Below are positions 9,445 through 18,074 of a stretch of 64,000 nucleotides of DNA, in pieces (position 1 is the first letter of the stretch; each line of letters opens with the position of its first letter). The notes beneath the pieces were generated by a model. That model searched no databases. It was not told the DNA's origin and worked only from the letters and a program-made list of their open reading frames with translations. The position numbers were made by a program, and so were the translations under genes. Origin of the DNA: Anaerolineae bacterium (GTDB taxonomy: Bacteria > Chloroflexota > Anaerolineae > 4572-78 > J111); the NCBI GenBank assembly GCA_016926805.1, contig JAFGNV010000187.1, positions 1 through 64,000 of the forward strand, given 5' to 3'.

Positions 9445-10683
9445 TTATGATGTTGGCAGCACAAAACTGAACTGCGTGCCCTGCCCCACCTGGCTGTCAA
9501 CCCAAATCCGACCCTGGTGAGCCTCGACAATGCGTTTGGCAATGGCCAGGCCCAGGCCGGTGCCGCCGGTTTCACGGCTACGGCTTCTTTCGCCCCGGAA
9601 AAACTGGTCAAACACGTGGGGCACATCCGCCGGGGTAATGCCCTCGCCGGTATCAATTACATCTACCTGTACGCCATCCGGCGTTGTTTTGGCGGTCAGG
9701 GTAATGGCATTTCCCGCCGAGGTGTGTTGAACGGCATTTTGCACCAGGTTATACAACACCCGCTGGATTTTGGCCGGTTCGGCCGGGATCAGGGGCAAAT
9801 CCTCGCTAAAGACGCCTCCCCTCAATAAAACACCTTTGGCTCTGGCCTGAACCTGCATGGTTTCTAACACATCCGAGAGCAGGTCATTCAGATCGACCGG
9901 CTCCAATTGCAGTTGGACGTGTTCCGTTTCCAGTTTCGACAACTCAAACAGGTCATTGATGAGATTAGACAGATTTTCAATCTGAGAGCGAATAGTGCCG
10001 TAGTAGCGCTGCACGTCAGTGGGATCGGTTACCATGCCGTCGGCCAGGGCCTCAATCATGGCCCGGATGGAGGTGAGCGGCGTGCGTAGATCGTGGCTAA
10101 CGGCGGCAATCAAATCGCGGCGGGCCTGTTCCAACGTTTTCTGCCGGGCAAACGACTGCTGCAATTCGTCGGCCATTTTATTGAAAGCCTGGGCCACATC
10201 GGCCAACTCATCCACTTCCTCTATCTTGACCCGCGCTGAGAAGTTGCCAGCCGCAATTTTTTGCGCCCCCTGTTGTAGCAAACTCAAAGACTGGGTCATA
10301 CTGCTTGCCAACAAATAACCAAACGAGGCCGAAAGGATACCGGCAAACAATAACAGCAGGCCCAGCAGTAGAAAGTCGTGGGGGGAAACAAACATCAACT
10401 GGGAAGTCACATACACGTTTACCAACGTAATAACCACACCCAGGCCGTAGGCCAACAATACTTTATAACGAATACTGGACAGCCATTTGCGTCCCATAAC
10501 GAAAACAAGGTAGCCAATCAACAACGAAGGCACGCTGGAGGTCAACAAAAACTGAACCAATGCCTTCAGGTCATCCATGGGGGCCTGCATGATATAACCG
10601 GCAACGGCCACAGCCGTCAAAAAGGCCCCCACCAAGCCCAGAAGCGGGGGCCAAATTGTTTTAAGATTTATTCTGGCGTTCAT
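9445..10683 (-). CDS. HAMP-domain sensor histidine kinase
   Basis: Four predicted TM segments, HAMP region, H-box AVSHDLRTPLTSIRAMIEAL, N-box NLVQNAVQHT, G-box GTGLGLAIAKRIVEAHQG. ATG at 10683 follows the RR stop. Confidence 0.93.
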   Translation of the reverse strand: MNARINLKTIWPPLLGLVGAFLTAVAVAGYIMQAPMDDLKALVQFLLTSSVPSLLIGYLVFVMGRKWLSSIRYKVLLAYGLGVVITLVNVYVTSQLMFVSPHDFLLLGLLLLFAGILSASFGYLLASSMTQSLSLLQQGAQKIAAGNFSARVKIEEVDELADVAQAFNKMADELQQSFARQKTLEQARRDLIAAVSHDLRTPLTSIRAMIEALADGMVTDPTDVQRYYGTIRSQIENLSNLINDLFELSKLETEHVQLQLEPVDLNDLLSDVLETMQVQARAKGVLLRGGVFSEDLPLIPAEPAKIQRVLYNLVQNAVQHTSAGNAITLTAKTTPDGVQVDVIDTGEGITPADVPHVFDQFFRGERSRSRETGGTGLGLAIAKRIVEAHQGRIWVDSQVGQGTQFSFVLPTS

Positions 10684-10687
10684 CAAT

Positions 10688-11392
10688 TTATTCCCCTGCC
10701 GCAAACTTATAGCCTATCCCCCAGACGGTCAAGATATGTTCTGGTTTGGTTGCATTCTGCTCAATCTTTTCCCGCAACCGACGCACGTGCACGGTAACGG
10801 TACTGGCATCGCCAAAAAAATCATAGCCCCACACGTTATCCAGCAACTGATTACGGGTAAAAACCTGGTTAGGATGATTCATCAGGAACCAGAGTAAGTC
10901 AAACTCTTTGGCGGTCAACACCACCTCCCGCTCGCTTCTAAACACCTGGCGGGTGGCTGGGTTGATGACGATAGCGCCCCTGACCAATGGTTGAGCCTGG
11001 GGGTCCACCAGGGGTTTGGCTCCGGCGCGACGCAGCACGGTTTTGACCCGGGCCACCAGTTCTTTAGGGCTGAAAGGTTTGGTGACGTAATCGTCCGCGC
11101 CCAATTCTAACCCGGTAATTCGATCCGACTCTTCACCTTTGGCGGTCAACATGATGATAGGAATATCAACCTCACCCTGCCGCAATATCCGCGTAATCTG
11201 CAAACCGTCAACTTGGGGCAACATCAGATCGAGCACAATCAGATCTGGTATTTTACGGTCGATAGCGGCCAGAGCCGCCTCGCCATCGGCCGTAACCTCA
11301 ACTTCAAAGCCTTCTCGCCGTAGATACAGTTCGACCACTTCTCGAATGTTCGGTTCGTCGTCAACCACCAGGATACGTTGTTTGGCAGGCAC
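10688..11392 (-). CDS. OmpR/PhoB-family response regulator
   Basis: Receiver domain (ILVVDDEPNIREV, DLIVLDLMLPQVDG) and winged-helix output domain (VWGYDFFGDASTVTVHVRRLREKIE). Confidence 0.95.
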   Translation of the reverse strand: MPAKQRILVVDDEPNIREVVELYLRREGFEVEVTADGEAALAAIDRKIPDLIVLDLMLPQVDGLQITRILRQGEVDIPIIMLTAKGEESDRITGLELGADDYVTKPFSPKELVARVKTVLRRAGAKPLVDPQAQPLVRGAIVINPATRQVFRSEREVVLTAKEFDLLWFLMNHPNQVFTRNQLLDNVWGYDFFGDASTVTVHVRRLREKIEQNATKPEHILTVWGIGYKFAAGE

Positions 11393-11427
11393 GTTGACCT
11401 CACTTTTTTGGCTCGTTTACCGATTTT

Positions 11428-12225
11428 TTATAACACTTCTTCAACCAGCAACGCCTGAATTATCTCTTCCTGCTTGTCGTAACCACCCTCGCCGAGGTGA
11501 ATGTACCGGATATTTCCTGCTTTGTCAATAATGTATTTGGCCGGCCAGTAGTGGTTATTGTAAGCGCGCCAGGTTTGCCAATCGTTGTCGATGGCGATGG
11601 GGTAAGGCACATCCAAACGAACAATGGCTTCTTTCACATTATCTATGTCGCGCTCGTGGCTAAATTCCGGGGTATGCACGCCGATGATAACCAAACCGTC
11701 GTCGTTGGTCTCGTTATACCATTCCCTCAACGAGGGAATTACATGGATGCAATTAATTCAGCCATACGTCCAGAATTCAATAATAACCACCTTCCCCTGC
11801 AAGTCGGCCAGGTGCAGCGGCTCCGAGTTGAGCCAGACCTCATTGTTCAATTCCGCCGGGCGGCCAAGCACAGGCAGGTTGGCCAAAAGTTGAAGTTGAC
11901 CCGTGGTTGGCCGGGGGTCGATTTCTGCCGTTACCGGCGACGTTTTCTCGCTGGTAATCATTTCTGGAGTTGTTGCTTCTGCCGTTGGTTCGGTTTCGGC
12001 CACAATGTCCTCTTTCGGGACCATTATTTCTTCAGTCGTCGGGGTGGTGGGGGTATCTTTTTGAGCAATGCCGGCGTTTTCAACACCCGGCTCCTCGGAT
12101 TGAGCCACCACTGGGGGCGGCGATTCTTCCGGTTTCACCCCCGCTGAACCTGACTCAACCGCGCTGCAAGCGGTCAAAAGGATTGAACCACAGAGCAAGA
12201 ATTGTAAGTAACTTAATCGCGTCAA
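11428..12225 (-). CDS. Candidate selenoprotein: TlpA/DipZ-like redoxin lipoprotein with Sec (UGA at 11758..11760) in a UxxC motif
   Basis: ORFs 11758..12225 and 11428..11730 share one frame. The joined reading is ...LHLADLQGKVVIIEFWTYG-U-INCIHVIPSLREWYNETNDDGLVIIGVHTPEFSHERDIDNV...YWPAKYIIDKAGNIRYIHLGEGGY... (265 aa). Lipobox LLTAC at the N-terminus. RBS AGGAG upstream of a TTG start. Confidence 0.85.
11721..11739 (-). promoter_or_regulatory. Candidate bacterial SECIS hairpin
   Basis: Minus strand ATTCCCTC-GTT-GAGGGAAT: perfect 8-bp stem with a 3-nt loop starting with G; 26 nt between the UGA and the loop. Confidence 0.75.
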
Positions 12226-12319
12226 GCTAAATTCTCCTTTCCATCGTCAGGATTGATGTTGGCAAATTTAGTTTAAGCGAGAAATCTTACAATTTTATTG
12301 CACGGCAAACCCCAAACAA

Positions 12320-12354
12320 AACCCGCGAAGGGGAGGTGCATTCCTTCGCGGGTT
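12320..12354 (-). terminator. Rho-independent terminator of the 12389..14161 gene
   Basis: aacccgcgaagg / ccttcgcgggtt 12-bp stem, followed on the minus strand by TTTGTTT. Confidence 0.7.
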
Positions 12355-12388
12355 AAGATTACTTAAATGTGGTTTTAATCAGGATCGC

Positions 12389-14161
12389 TTATTTTTGTTT
12401 GATCAGCAAGTCGTAATCTATGTCCAACACCGAGTCATTTCGGACCCGGATGAAATAAATAGTGTTTGACACCAAATGACCGTCCCAAACCCAGGTATGA
12501 GTATCGGTTACCTTATTGTATCTCAGATCGCTTCCTGCGCCCAGGGGCACAATCTGGTCGGTGTCGCCACGCCGCCAGAGCTGTTGCTCCTGGTAGGGAT
12601 AAATTTCCACATTGACATGATTAGAAATATGACCCATGCCGGGAGTATGATTAAGTTCAATCAAGTAGGAACGGAACTCGAACCTGTCGGGGTCGGCAAT
12701 TTTGTTTTCAAACTGATACCAGATGTCTTCACCGGCGGCCAACTTGGCCCGGGTATGCCCCAGCCCAATGATCAGCGGCGAGCCGATGTCGTTACCGGTA
12801 GGGGTCAGTTCTATGTATGGCGGGAATGGGTTAGCATTGACCAGTGGCGGGCCCATTTCGATATTGATAATATCATCGGGAATGAGATGGTAATCAATCC
12901 ATTCCTGGCTGCCGTTGGTGAGCTTCACAAAATACTGGTCGCCATCGAGCACCGCGCCACGCCATAAACGCTCGCCGGTGTTGTAATCTCCATCTCGAGA
13001 CACCCACGAGCCAACCCCAAAATGGGCCATATCGTCCGGCGTGCCGCGTTCCCAAATTTGGTATTGACTGCCGGTAAACATTTCAAAGGTCACCAGGCTG
13101 GCAATGTTTGGCTCGCCGGGGGTAAAAAAGATGGTTAGCGACATGTCCTCAAGAAGTTTACCATCCAACTTGCCGGGAGTAAACGTGTACCAGTGTTCGG
13201 CGCCGGGAGCCATCCGGCCGGTGTTGGGACCTTGCAGCAATTTGATCGGCTGATTGGGGTAAATACTGTATCCCTGGGTGGGGTCAGGGGAGGTGGTGGT
13301 TATCACTTCCGCGCCATTGGCCCCCTCCGTCTGGCCGGCCGTGGTGGTAACGCTGGCATCGGGATTGATCGGCACCAGGGCAGATGAAACATCGCCCAAC
13401 GGTAACCAACCCAGCGCAGCCGCCGACATTAGCCACAGGGCGGCCTCTTGCGGCGGCAATCCGTGGATGGCCTGAGCCGCCAGAAGCCAGTTGGTAGAAA
13501 CAGGGGCGCCGTCTGGTTGGATGGGTAAGGTATCAATTATAGAGGCCTGCCCACCCAGGTCCGGAGCGGTAAATTCAATGGGGGATACGCCGCCCGACAC
13601 GCTGATAGCCGCCGGAATGACCGGCTGGCCAGAAGTTGAAGCAGGAGCGGCAATAGCTTCAAGTCCTGGGCTTTTCTGTCCCAAAGCAGTCAGGCGATAT
13701 TGCACCGGGCTGGGCGAGATATTGAAAACGCGCACGTAATATACGTCGGTAGGCGCTACGGGACCGGCCCAAAAACGCTCACCGGTGTTCACATCAAAGT
13801 CGGCGCTGGCCGGCATGCCCAGCCCCAAGCTATCAATCGGACCGCTGTTGTCTTTGAGCCAGGCCTCTACCTGGACAAAATTGAACACCTGAAAATTCAC
13901 CCGGCTGGCCACGGCCCGGCCTTCGGCCTCAAAATTGAGGCTGAGCACCACCGAATTGTAGGCGGGATCGCCCAAATCCGCACGGCTGTAAGCGTACCAA
14001 TATTCTTGCCCCGGATTGAGCGTGCCGGTGTTCAACCCGCTCACCAGTAAATCGGCGGCATAGGGGCTGCTGCCCACCATACCCTGTCCAGCCCAAACCG
14101 GAATGGCTGTTACCAGTAACAAAACAGCCAGCAAAATTACTATCTTTATTGCTGTTTTCAT
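12389..14161 (-). CDS. Secreted protein with three PPC-like beta-domain repeats, function unknown
   Basis: Signal peptide (IVILLAVLLLVTAIPVWAG). Three repeats marked by LNPGQEYWYAYS / MAPGAEHWYTFT / LAAGEDIWYQFE, the first two also carrying (V/Y)NTGERxWxGxV. Confidence 0.75.
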   Translation of the reverse strand: MKTAIKIVILLAVLLLVTAIPVWAGQGMVGSSPYAADLLVSGLNTGTLNPGQEYWYAYSRADLGDPAYNSVVLSLNFEAEGRAVASRVNFQVFNFVQVEAWLKDNSGPIDSLGLGMPASADFDVNTGERFWAGPVAPTDVYYVRVFNISPSPVQYRLTALGQKSPGLEAIAAPASTSGQPVIPAAISVSGGVSPIEFTAPDLGGQASIIDTLPIQPDGAPVSTNWLLAAQAIHGLPPQEAALWLMSAAALGWLPLGDVSSALVPINPDASVTTTAGQTEGANGAEVITTTSPDPTQGYSIYPNQPIKLLQGPNTGRMAPGAEHWYTFTPGKLDGKLLEDMSLTIFFTPGEPNIASLVTFEMFTGSQYQIWERGTPDDMAHFGVGSWVSRDGDYNTGERLWRGAVLDGDQYFVKLTNGSQEWIDYHLIPDDIINIEMGPPLVNANPFPPYIELTPTGNDIGSPLIIGLGHTRAKLAAGEDIWYQFENKIADPDRFEFRSYLIELNHTPGMGHISNHVNVEIYPYQEQQLWRRGDTDQIVPLGAGSDLRYNKVTDTHTWVWDGHLVSNTIYFIRVRNDSVLDIDYDLLIKQK

Positions 14162-14475
14162 GGGGTCTATATCCTTCCTTCCACAACACCAAGCACTAAC
14201 TTTAGCGGCAGACGGCCTTATTTCTACCCTCGCCTTTTTACGTTATGGCCAATACTCCCGGCGGAGTGTTCCCATGTGGCCAGGCATAACAAGGCAAGAT
14301 AGCACGGTTTGTCTGATATGTCAATTTCAATCAGTAATGAATTTTTAAGACTAAAGCATCCACTTTTGATTCTGTGTCAGATCAAATGAGCACGTCATGC
14401 CACATTCATGGGTTTTGCTCAGACTACACCAGGGATAGTAGCTGCTCCAATAAGTTAGGGGCGGTACTTACAAAT

Positions 14476-15768
14476 CTACGGGATTGGGTCATGGTGATAT
14501 AAAACCGTATGAAGATCAGGATAGTTATGATGATCACTGTTTTCAAATGTTACGTTTTTGGTAATCACATTAGGTCCTGATTTGGCAAATAATACCACAT
14601 CTGACTCTATGCTACGAGCCGGGTAGAAGACGTGTCCAGAGCCAATTCGACAATTGTGTCCAACACATCCTCCCAAAACCGGCAAACCAACCTCGCGTAA
14701 TTTCCCTTGATGAAAAACTCTTAATGGTTTGGGGAGAAGGTTGAAATCGGTAAACGTATTACCGGCCCCAATAAAAGTATTACGGCCAACAACGCTCAAC
14801 TGCAAACAGGTATTCTGCGCCACCAAAGAGTTTTCCATCAGAGTAGTGAAAAATAAAGCCGCTCGAAAACCCAGGTAACAACCATCGCCAATCACGCTCA
14901 ACATCAGTTGAACACCCTGCATGATATTGACGTTATCACCAATGAGGCAAGCATTAATCACCGAACCGGGACCAATGGTAACATTATCCCCAATAATAGT
15001 TGGACCTTGAATAACTGCTTCGGGATCAATTTGGGTGTTTTTTCCAACCACAACCAGCGGCGAGGACGAAAGGAACTGCTTACGCTCTAACAAAGAACGC
15101 CAGAATATTTTTGCCATCAGCGGCAAACGATTTAAAGAATTTTCAACACGCGCGCCATGGGCAAAAATTCCAAAAGGGCCATTAGCTATAAAAATATGCA
15201 CCCAATTCTCAACGGAAAGGAACGACCTTAAGGGGACATTAAATGCCAAATCCCCTGTCTCATTTGCCATGTAGGTAGGCACATGGTAATAGCCCATTTC
15301 TCTGGGTAGTGTATCTATGATGACAGGTTGGGGTGTTTCTTCGGTCATCTGTGAACCGTTGGGGCAATAAAACAGGTCGGCCACATACACCTCCCCTTGC
15401 CGCCGGATGCCATCCTGAACCGGCAGGGCGTGGTTTGCAATAGCCGCATCATCTTTGGCAAAGGCAATTTGAGCTGGCCGATCCAACTGGCGGGCCGCAG
15501 CAATAAAGGCAGCAAAGAGGAATTCATCAAAGAAGAGATTATCGCGGTAAACAATTGTCTCCCCGGCAAGGATGGTGGCGGGCAAAGAAGAAATCTCCTC
15601 GAATGAGTTGAACTCAAGCTCTTCGCGGCAATAAGGACTCAGCACATTCCGTTGATAGAGCCAGAGTGGTGTATTCATTATACGTAAATCACGCGCAGGC
15701 TCATTAAACGGGGGGATAGGGGTTTGATCCCGAATGATAATCTTTTTCATGGGGTTCGTCTCCTCCAT
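14476..15768 (-). CDS. Left-handed beta-helix (hexapeptide-repeat) protein, sugar nucleotidyl/acyltransferase-like
   Basis: Hexapeptide series TQIDPEAVIQGPTIIGDNVTIGPGSVINACLIGDNVNIMQG... C-terminal; ATG probably at 15750 (MKKIIIRDQ). Confidence 0.7.
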   Translation of the reverse strand: MEETNPMKKIIIRDQTPIPPFNEPARDLRIMNTPLWLYQRNVLSPYCREELEFNSFEEISSLPATILAGETIVYRDNLFFDEFLFAAFIAAARQLDRPAQIAFAKDDAAIANHALPVQDGIRRQGEVYVADLFYCPNGSQMTEETPQPVIIDTLPREMGYYHVPTYMANETGDLAFNVPLRSFLSVENWVHIFIANGPFGIFAHGARVENSLNRLPLMAKIFWRSLLERKQFLSSSPLVVVGKNTQIDPEAVIQGPTIIGDNVTIGPGSVINACLIGDNVNIMQGVQLMLSVIGDGCYLGFRAALFFTTLMENSLVAQNTCLQLSVVGRNTFIGAGNTFTDFNLLPKPLRVFHQGKLREVGLPVLGGCVGHNCRIGSGHVFYPARSIESDVVLFAKSGPNVITKNVTFENSDHHNYPDLHTVLYHHDPIP

Positions 15769-15851
15769 CTGGTTGCAGGGTATGCATCACCATATTTAAT
15801 TGCCCGAGTTGCTAAATTCAATAAATATAACGCATTCTCTCAATATTTTGG

Positions 15852-15882
15852 GGTAGGGACAGAATAATATTCTGTCCCTACC
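15852..15882. repeat. Intergenic palindrome, 14-bp arms
   Basis: ggtagggacagaat-aat-attctgtccctacc. Confidence 0.65.
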
Positions 15883-15962
15883 GAGTAAATACGTGAACTC
15901 ACCCCTGTCGATTGAGACAATACAATATGACAGTTCGGGAACAGATTTAGATGAATCTTGAA

Positions 15963-16457
15963 TCAGAGTGTAATGATCGTGGCCGAATTGCTGGCCGTAT
16001 CATAAACCGCACAGGTGGCCCGGCCTTTCCAACCCAACACCTCGCCCGGATTCAGCCACAGGCAATCGCCAATTCGCTCCTCGTGGAGTTCGTGCGTATG
16101 CCCACAAAATACAGCCTGATAATCTCCGGTACGAGCCAGCGCCTCGGCATAAAAGGGATAATGGGTCACCGCGATTTTGACGCCATCAAATTCAAGTTCC
16201 GCATACTCCCCGTGCAGTTTTAAATTTGGATACTGAGTGTGGGCCACATTGGAGATGGTAAAACGGTCGCCGTCGCCGTTGCCAAATACACAGTGAATCT
16301 CACCCCCAAACCCACCGGCCATTTCTCTGGAGGGAATGGGCGAACAAAAATCGCCGCAAAATATCAGGGCCTGCACCCCTCGCGCCTTAAAAATCTCCAA
16401 GGCCCGGCGCAAGTTTTCAAGATTATCGTGTATATCCGACAAAACCCCAATCAACAT
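15963..16457 (-). CDS. YfcE/MJ0936-type metallophosphoesterase
   Basis: GVLSDIHDN, CGDFCS, FGNGDGDR, VTHYPF, CGHTHE motifs. Confidence 0.9.
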   Translation of the reverse strand: MLIGVLSDIHDNLENLRRALEIFKARGVQALIFCGDFCSPIPSREMAGGFGGEIHCVFGNGDGDRFTISNVAHTQYPNLKLHGEYAELEFDGVKIAVTHYPFYAEALARTGDYQAVFCGHTHELHEERIGDCLWLNPGEVLGWKGRATCAVYDTASNSATIITL

Positions 16458-16651
16458 ATTAAACCTCCTGTAACTCTATGTACTTGAACAGGCACCCAGT
16501 TTATCAAGCTTAGGGCCAATTGGCAAAAGCAGGAACAAGGCAACTCGAATGGTAACTTGCTCCTCCAAACAACCTTAACCGGCTTGCCTCACCCCTATGG
16601 GAAAATTCACTTTATTAAAAAACCCACGTTTAACGTTCAACCTTTAGTATG

Positions 16652-16675
16652 GTATAATGCAACCATACATTATAC
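16652..16675 (+). promoter_or_regulatory. Extended -10 promoter (TGGTATAAT) overlapped by an inverted repeat
   Basis: TATAAT at 16653..16658 with upstream TGG; gtataatg / cattatac 8-bp arms, 8-nt spacer. Confidence 0.5.
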
Positions 16676-16691
16676 GGGAGCAGGAAGGTCG

Positions 16692-18068
16692 GTGGGACAC
16701 AAACTAAAATTTGTTCTCTCAGACTTACACATTGGCGCCGGTTACGCCAGTAACCCAAGTTACCCTGGTAACCCCTTAGAAGATTTCAGGGCCGACAATG
16801 AACTAGTCGTTTTTTTACATAGAATCTGGCAAGAGAGCAGGCAGAACCAACGCGAGACTGAGCTGATTATCAACGGCGACTTCTTTGAATTCTTACAGGT
16901 TCCCGCCGTAGACGGTTACGAACCGGAAAGAACATATCCACCCGAAGCTTTTGTTGACTCGTCACAGGACGCCTCGCTCAAACGTCTCAACATCATTGCC
17001 CAGGGACATCCAGAAGTATTCGACGCGCTATCTGATTTTATCCACGTAGAGCATCCCCAACGACGGATCACCATTATCAAGGGCAATCACGATGTCAATC
17101 TCTTCTGGCCCGGCGTCAAAAGTCGCCTGCGGGAGATATTGGGGGCTTCGGGAACCCGCGCCTCGTTGCTGCTCTTTGCCGACGAGTTTGTCAGCCGGGA
17201 AAAAATCTACGTTGAACACGGGCATCAACGAGCCGAGAAAATAAATCGCTACCGGGATTTCTTCGATCCCCGCGCCCTCGATGATCCGCGGCAACTCTAC
17301 TATCCGGCCGGGTCCTGCTTTGTCATCGACGCCTTCAACACCATCGAACATGAGCATTGGTTTATCGACCACCTCAAACCTATTACCAGCCTGATCTGGT
17401 ATACTTTATCCTGGAATTTTGAGCTGGCCGGCCAAATGTTGGTCCATTTCATAAGGCATACCTCTCCTGACGAGAATGATAATTTGCTTCAAGAATTACA
17501 GGATGCCGACCGGCGGCGCGAGCTGGCCCGTCGCTATACCACTGAACCGGCTTTTCGGCAGCACTTCCATCAACGACTCCACCCATATTTAAACGCATCA
17601 CCCTCCGACAACAACAACGCCGCCACCCATTCCCTCCTTGAGGTCGGTGACAATGCCATGGCCCTGGGCCAGGCCGACCAGCAACAGCAACACACCATGC
17701 TACGCCAGGCGGCGGAAGCCGTTGCTCAACGGGAAGGAGCTTGGGCGATAATGTTTGGCCACACCCACTACCCGGTCCAAGAAACTCTGAGCAACGAAAG
17801 TGTTTATATTAATACCGGCAGTTGGATAGAAGACTTTTCGGACGCCTCGCCGGAAACCTGGGAAGCTCTGTTCAATCATACCCGTTCTCCTCTCAACGAA
17901 ACCAGGCTCTTGCCCTACGCTCGCATTGATTACGACGAACAGGACATGCCCACGGCCAGACTTTTATATTTTGACCCAACGGCCAGCCAACGTAAAGAAA
18001 CATTCCCAGGCTCTCTCTGGCGTAAATTCAACTGGCTTACCCGTATTTTGCCAGGCGGCAGGCAGTAA
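16692..18068 (+). CDS. Metallophosphoesterase (LpxH-like calcineurin fold)
   Basis: FVLSDLHIGAG, INGDFFEF, IIKGNHDVN, VEHGHQ, MFGHTHYPV. GTG at 16692 with RBS aggaagg preferred, because the ORF start at 16557 lies upstream of the -10 box. Confidence 0.85.
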   Translation: MGHKLKFVLSDLHIGAGYASNPSYPGNPLEDFRADNELVVFLHRIWQESRQNQRETELIINGDFFEFLQVPAVDGYEPERTYPPEAFVDSSQDASLKRLNIIAQGHPEVFDALSDFIHVEHPQRRITIIKGNHDVNLFWPGVKSRLREILGASGTRASLLLFADEFVSREKIYVEHGHQRAEKINRYRDFFDPRALDDPRQLYYPAGSCFVIDAFNTIEHEHWFIDHLKPITSLIWYTLSWNFELAGQMLVHFIRHTSPDENDNLLQELQDADRRRELARRYTTEPAFRQHFHQRLHPYLNASPSDNNNAATHSLLEVGDNAMALGQADQQQQHTMLRQAAEAVAQREGAWAIMFGHTHYPVQETLSNESVYINTGSWIEDFSDASPETWEALFNHTRSPLNETRLLPYARIDYDEQDMPTARLLYFDPTASQRKETFPGSLWRKFNWLTRILPGGRQ

Positions 18069-18074
18069 TTAACA

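Noticed and set aside
11428-12225. Reading the split redoxin as a pseudogene or two separate genes
   Set aside because: The only defect is a UGA exactly at the catalytic Cys column with a SECIS-like hairpin after it; the ORF-track start at 11730 is a TTG (Leu) inside the conserved helix, not a plausible start. Kept as a low-probability alternative.
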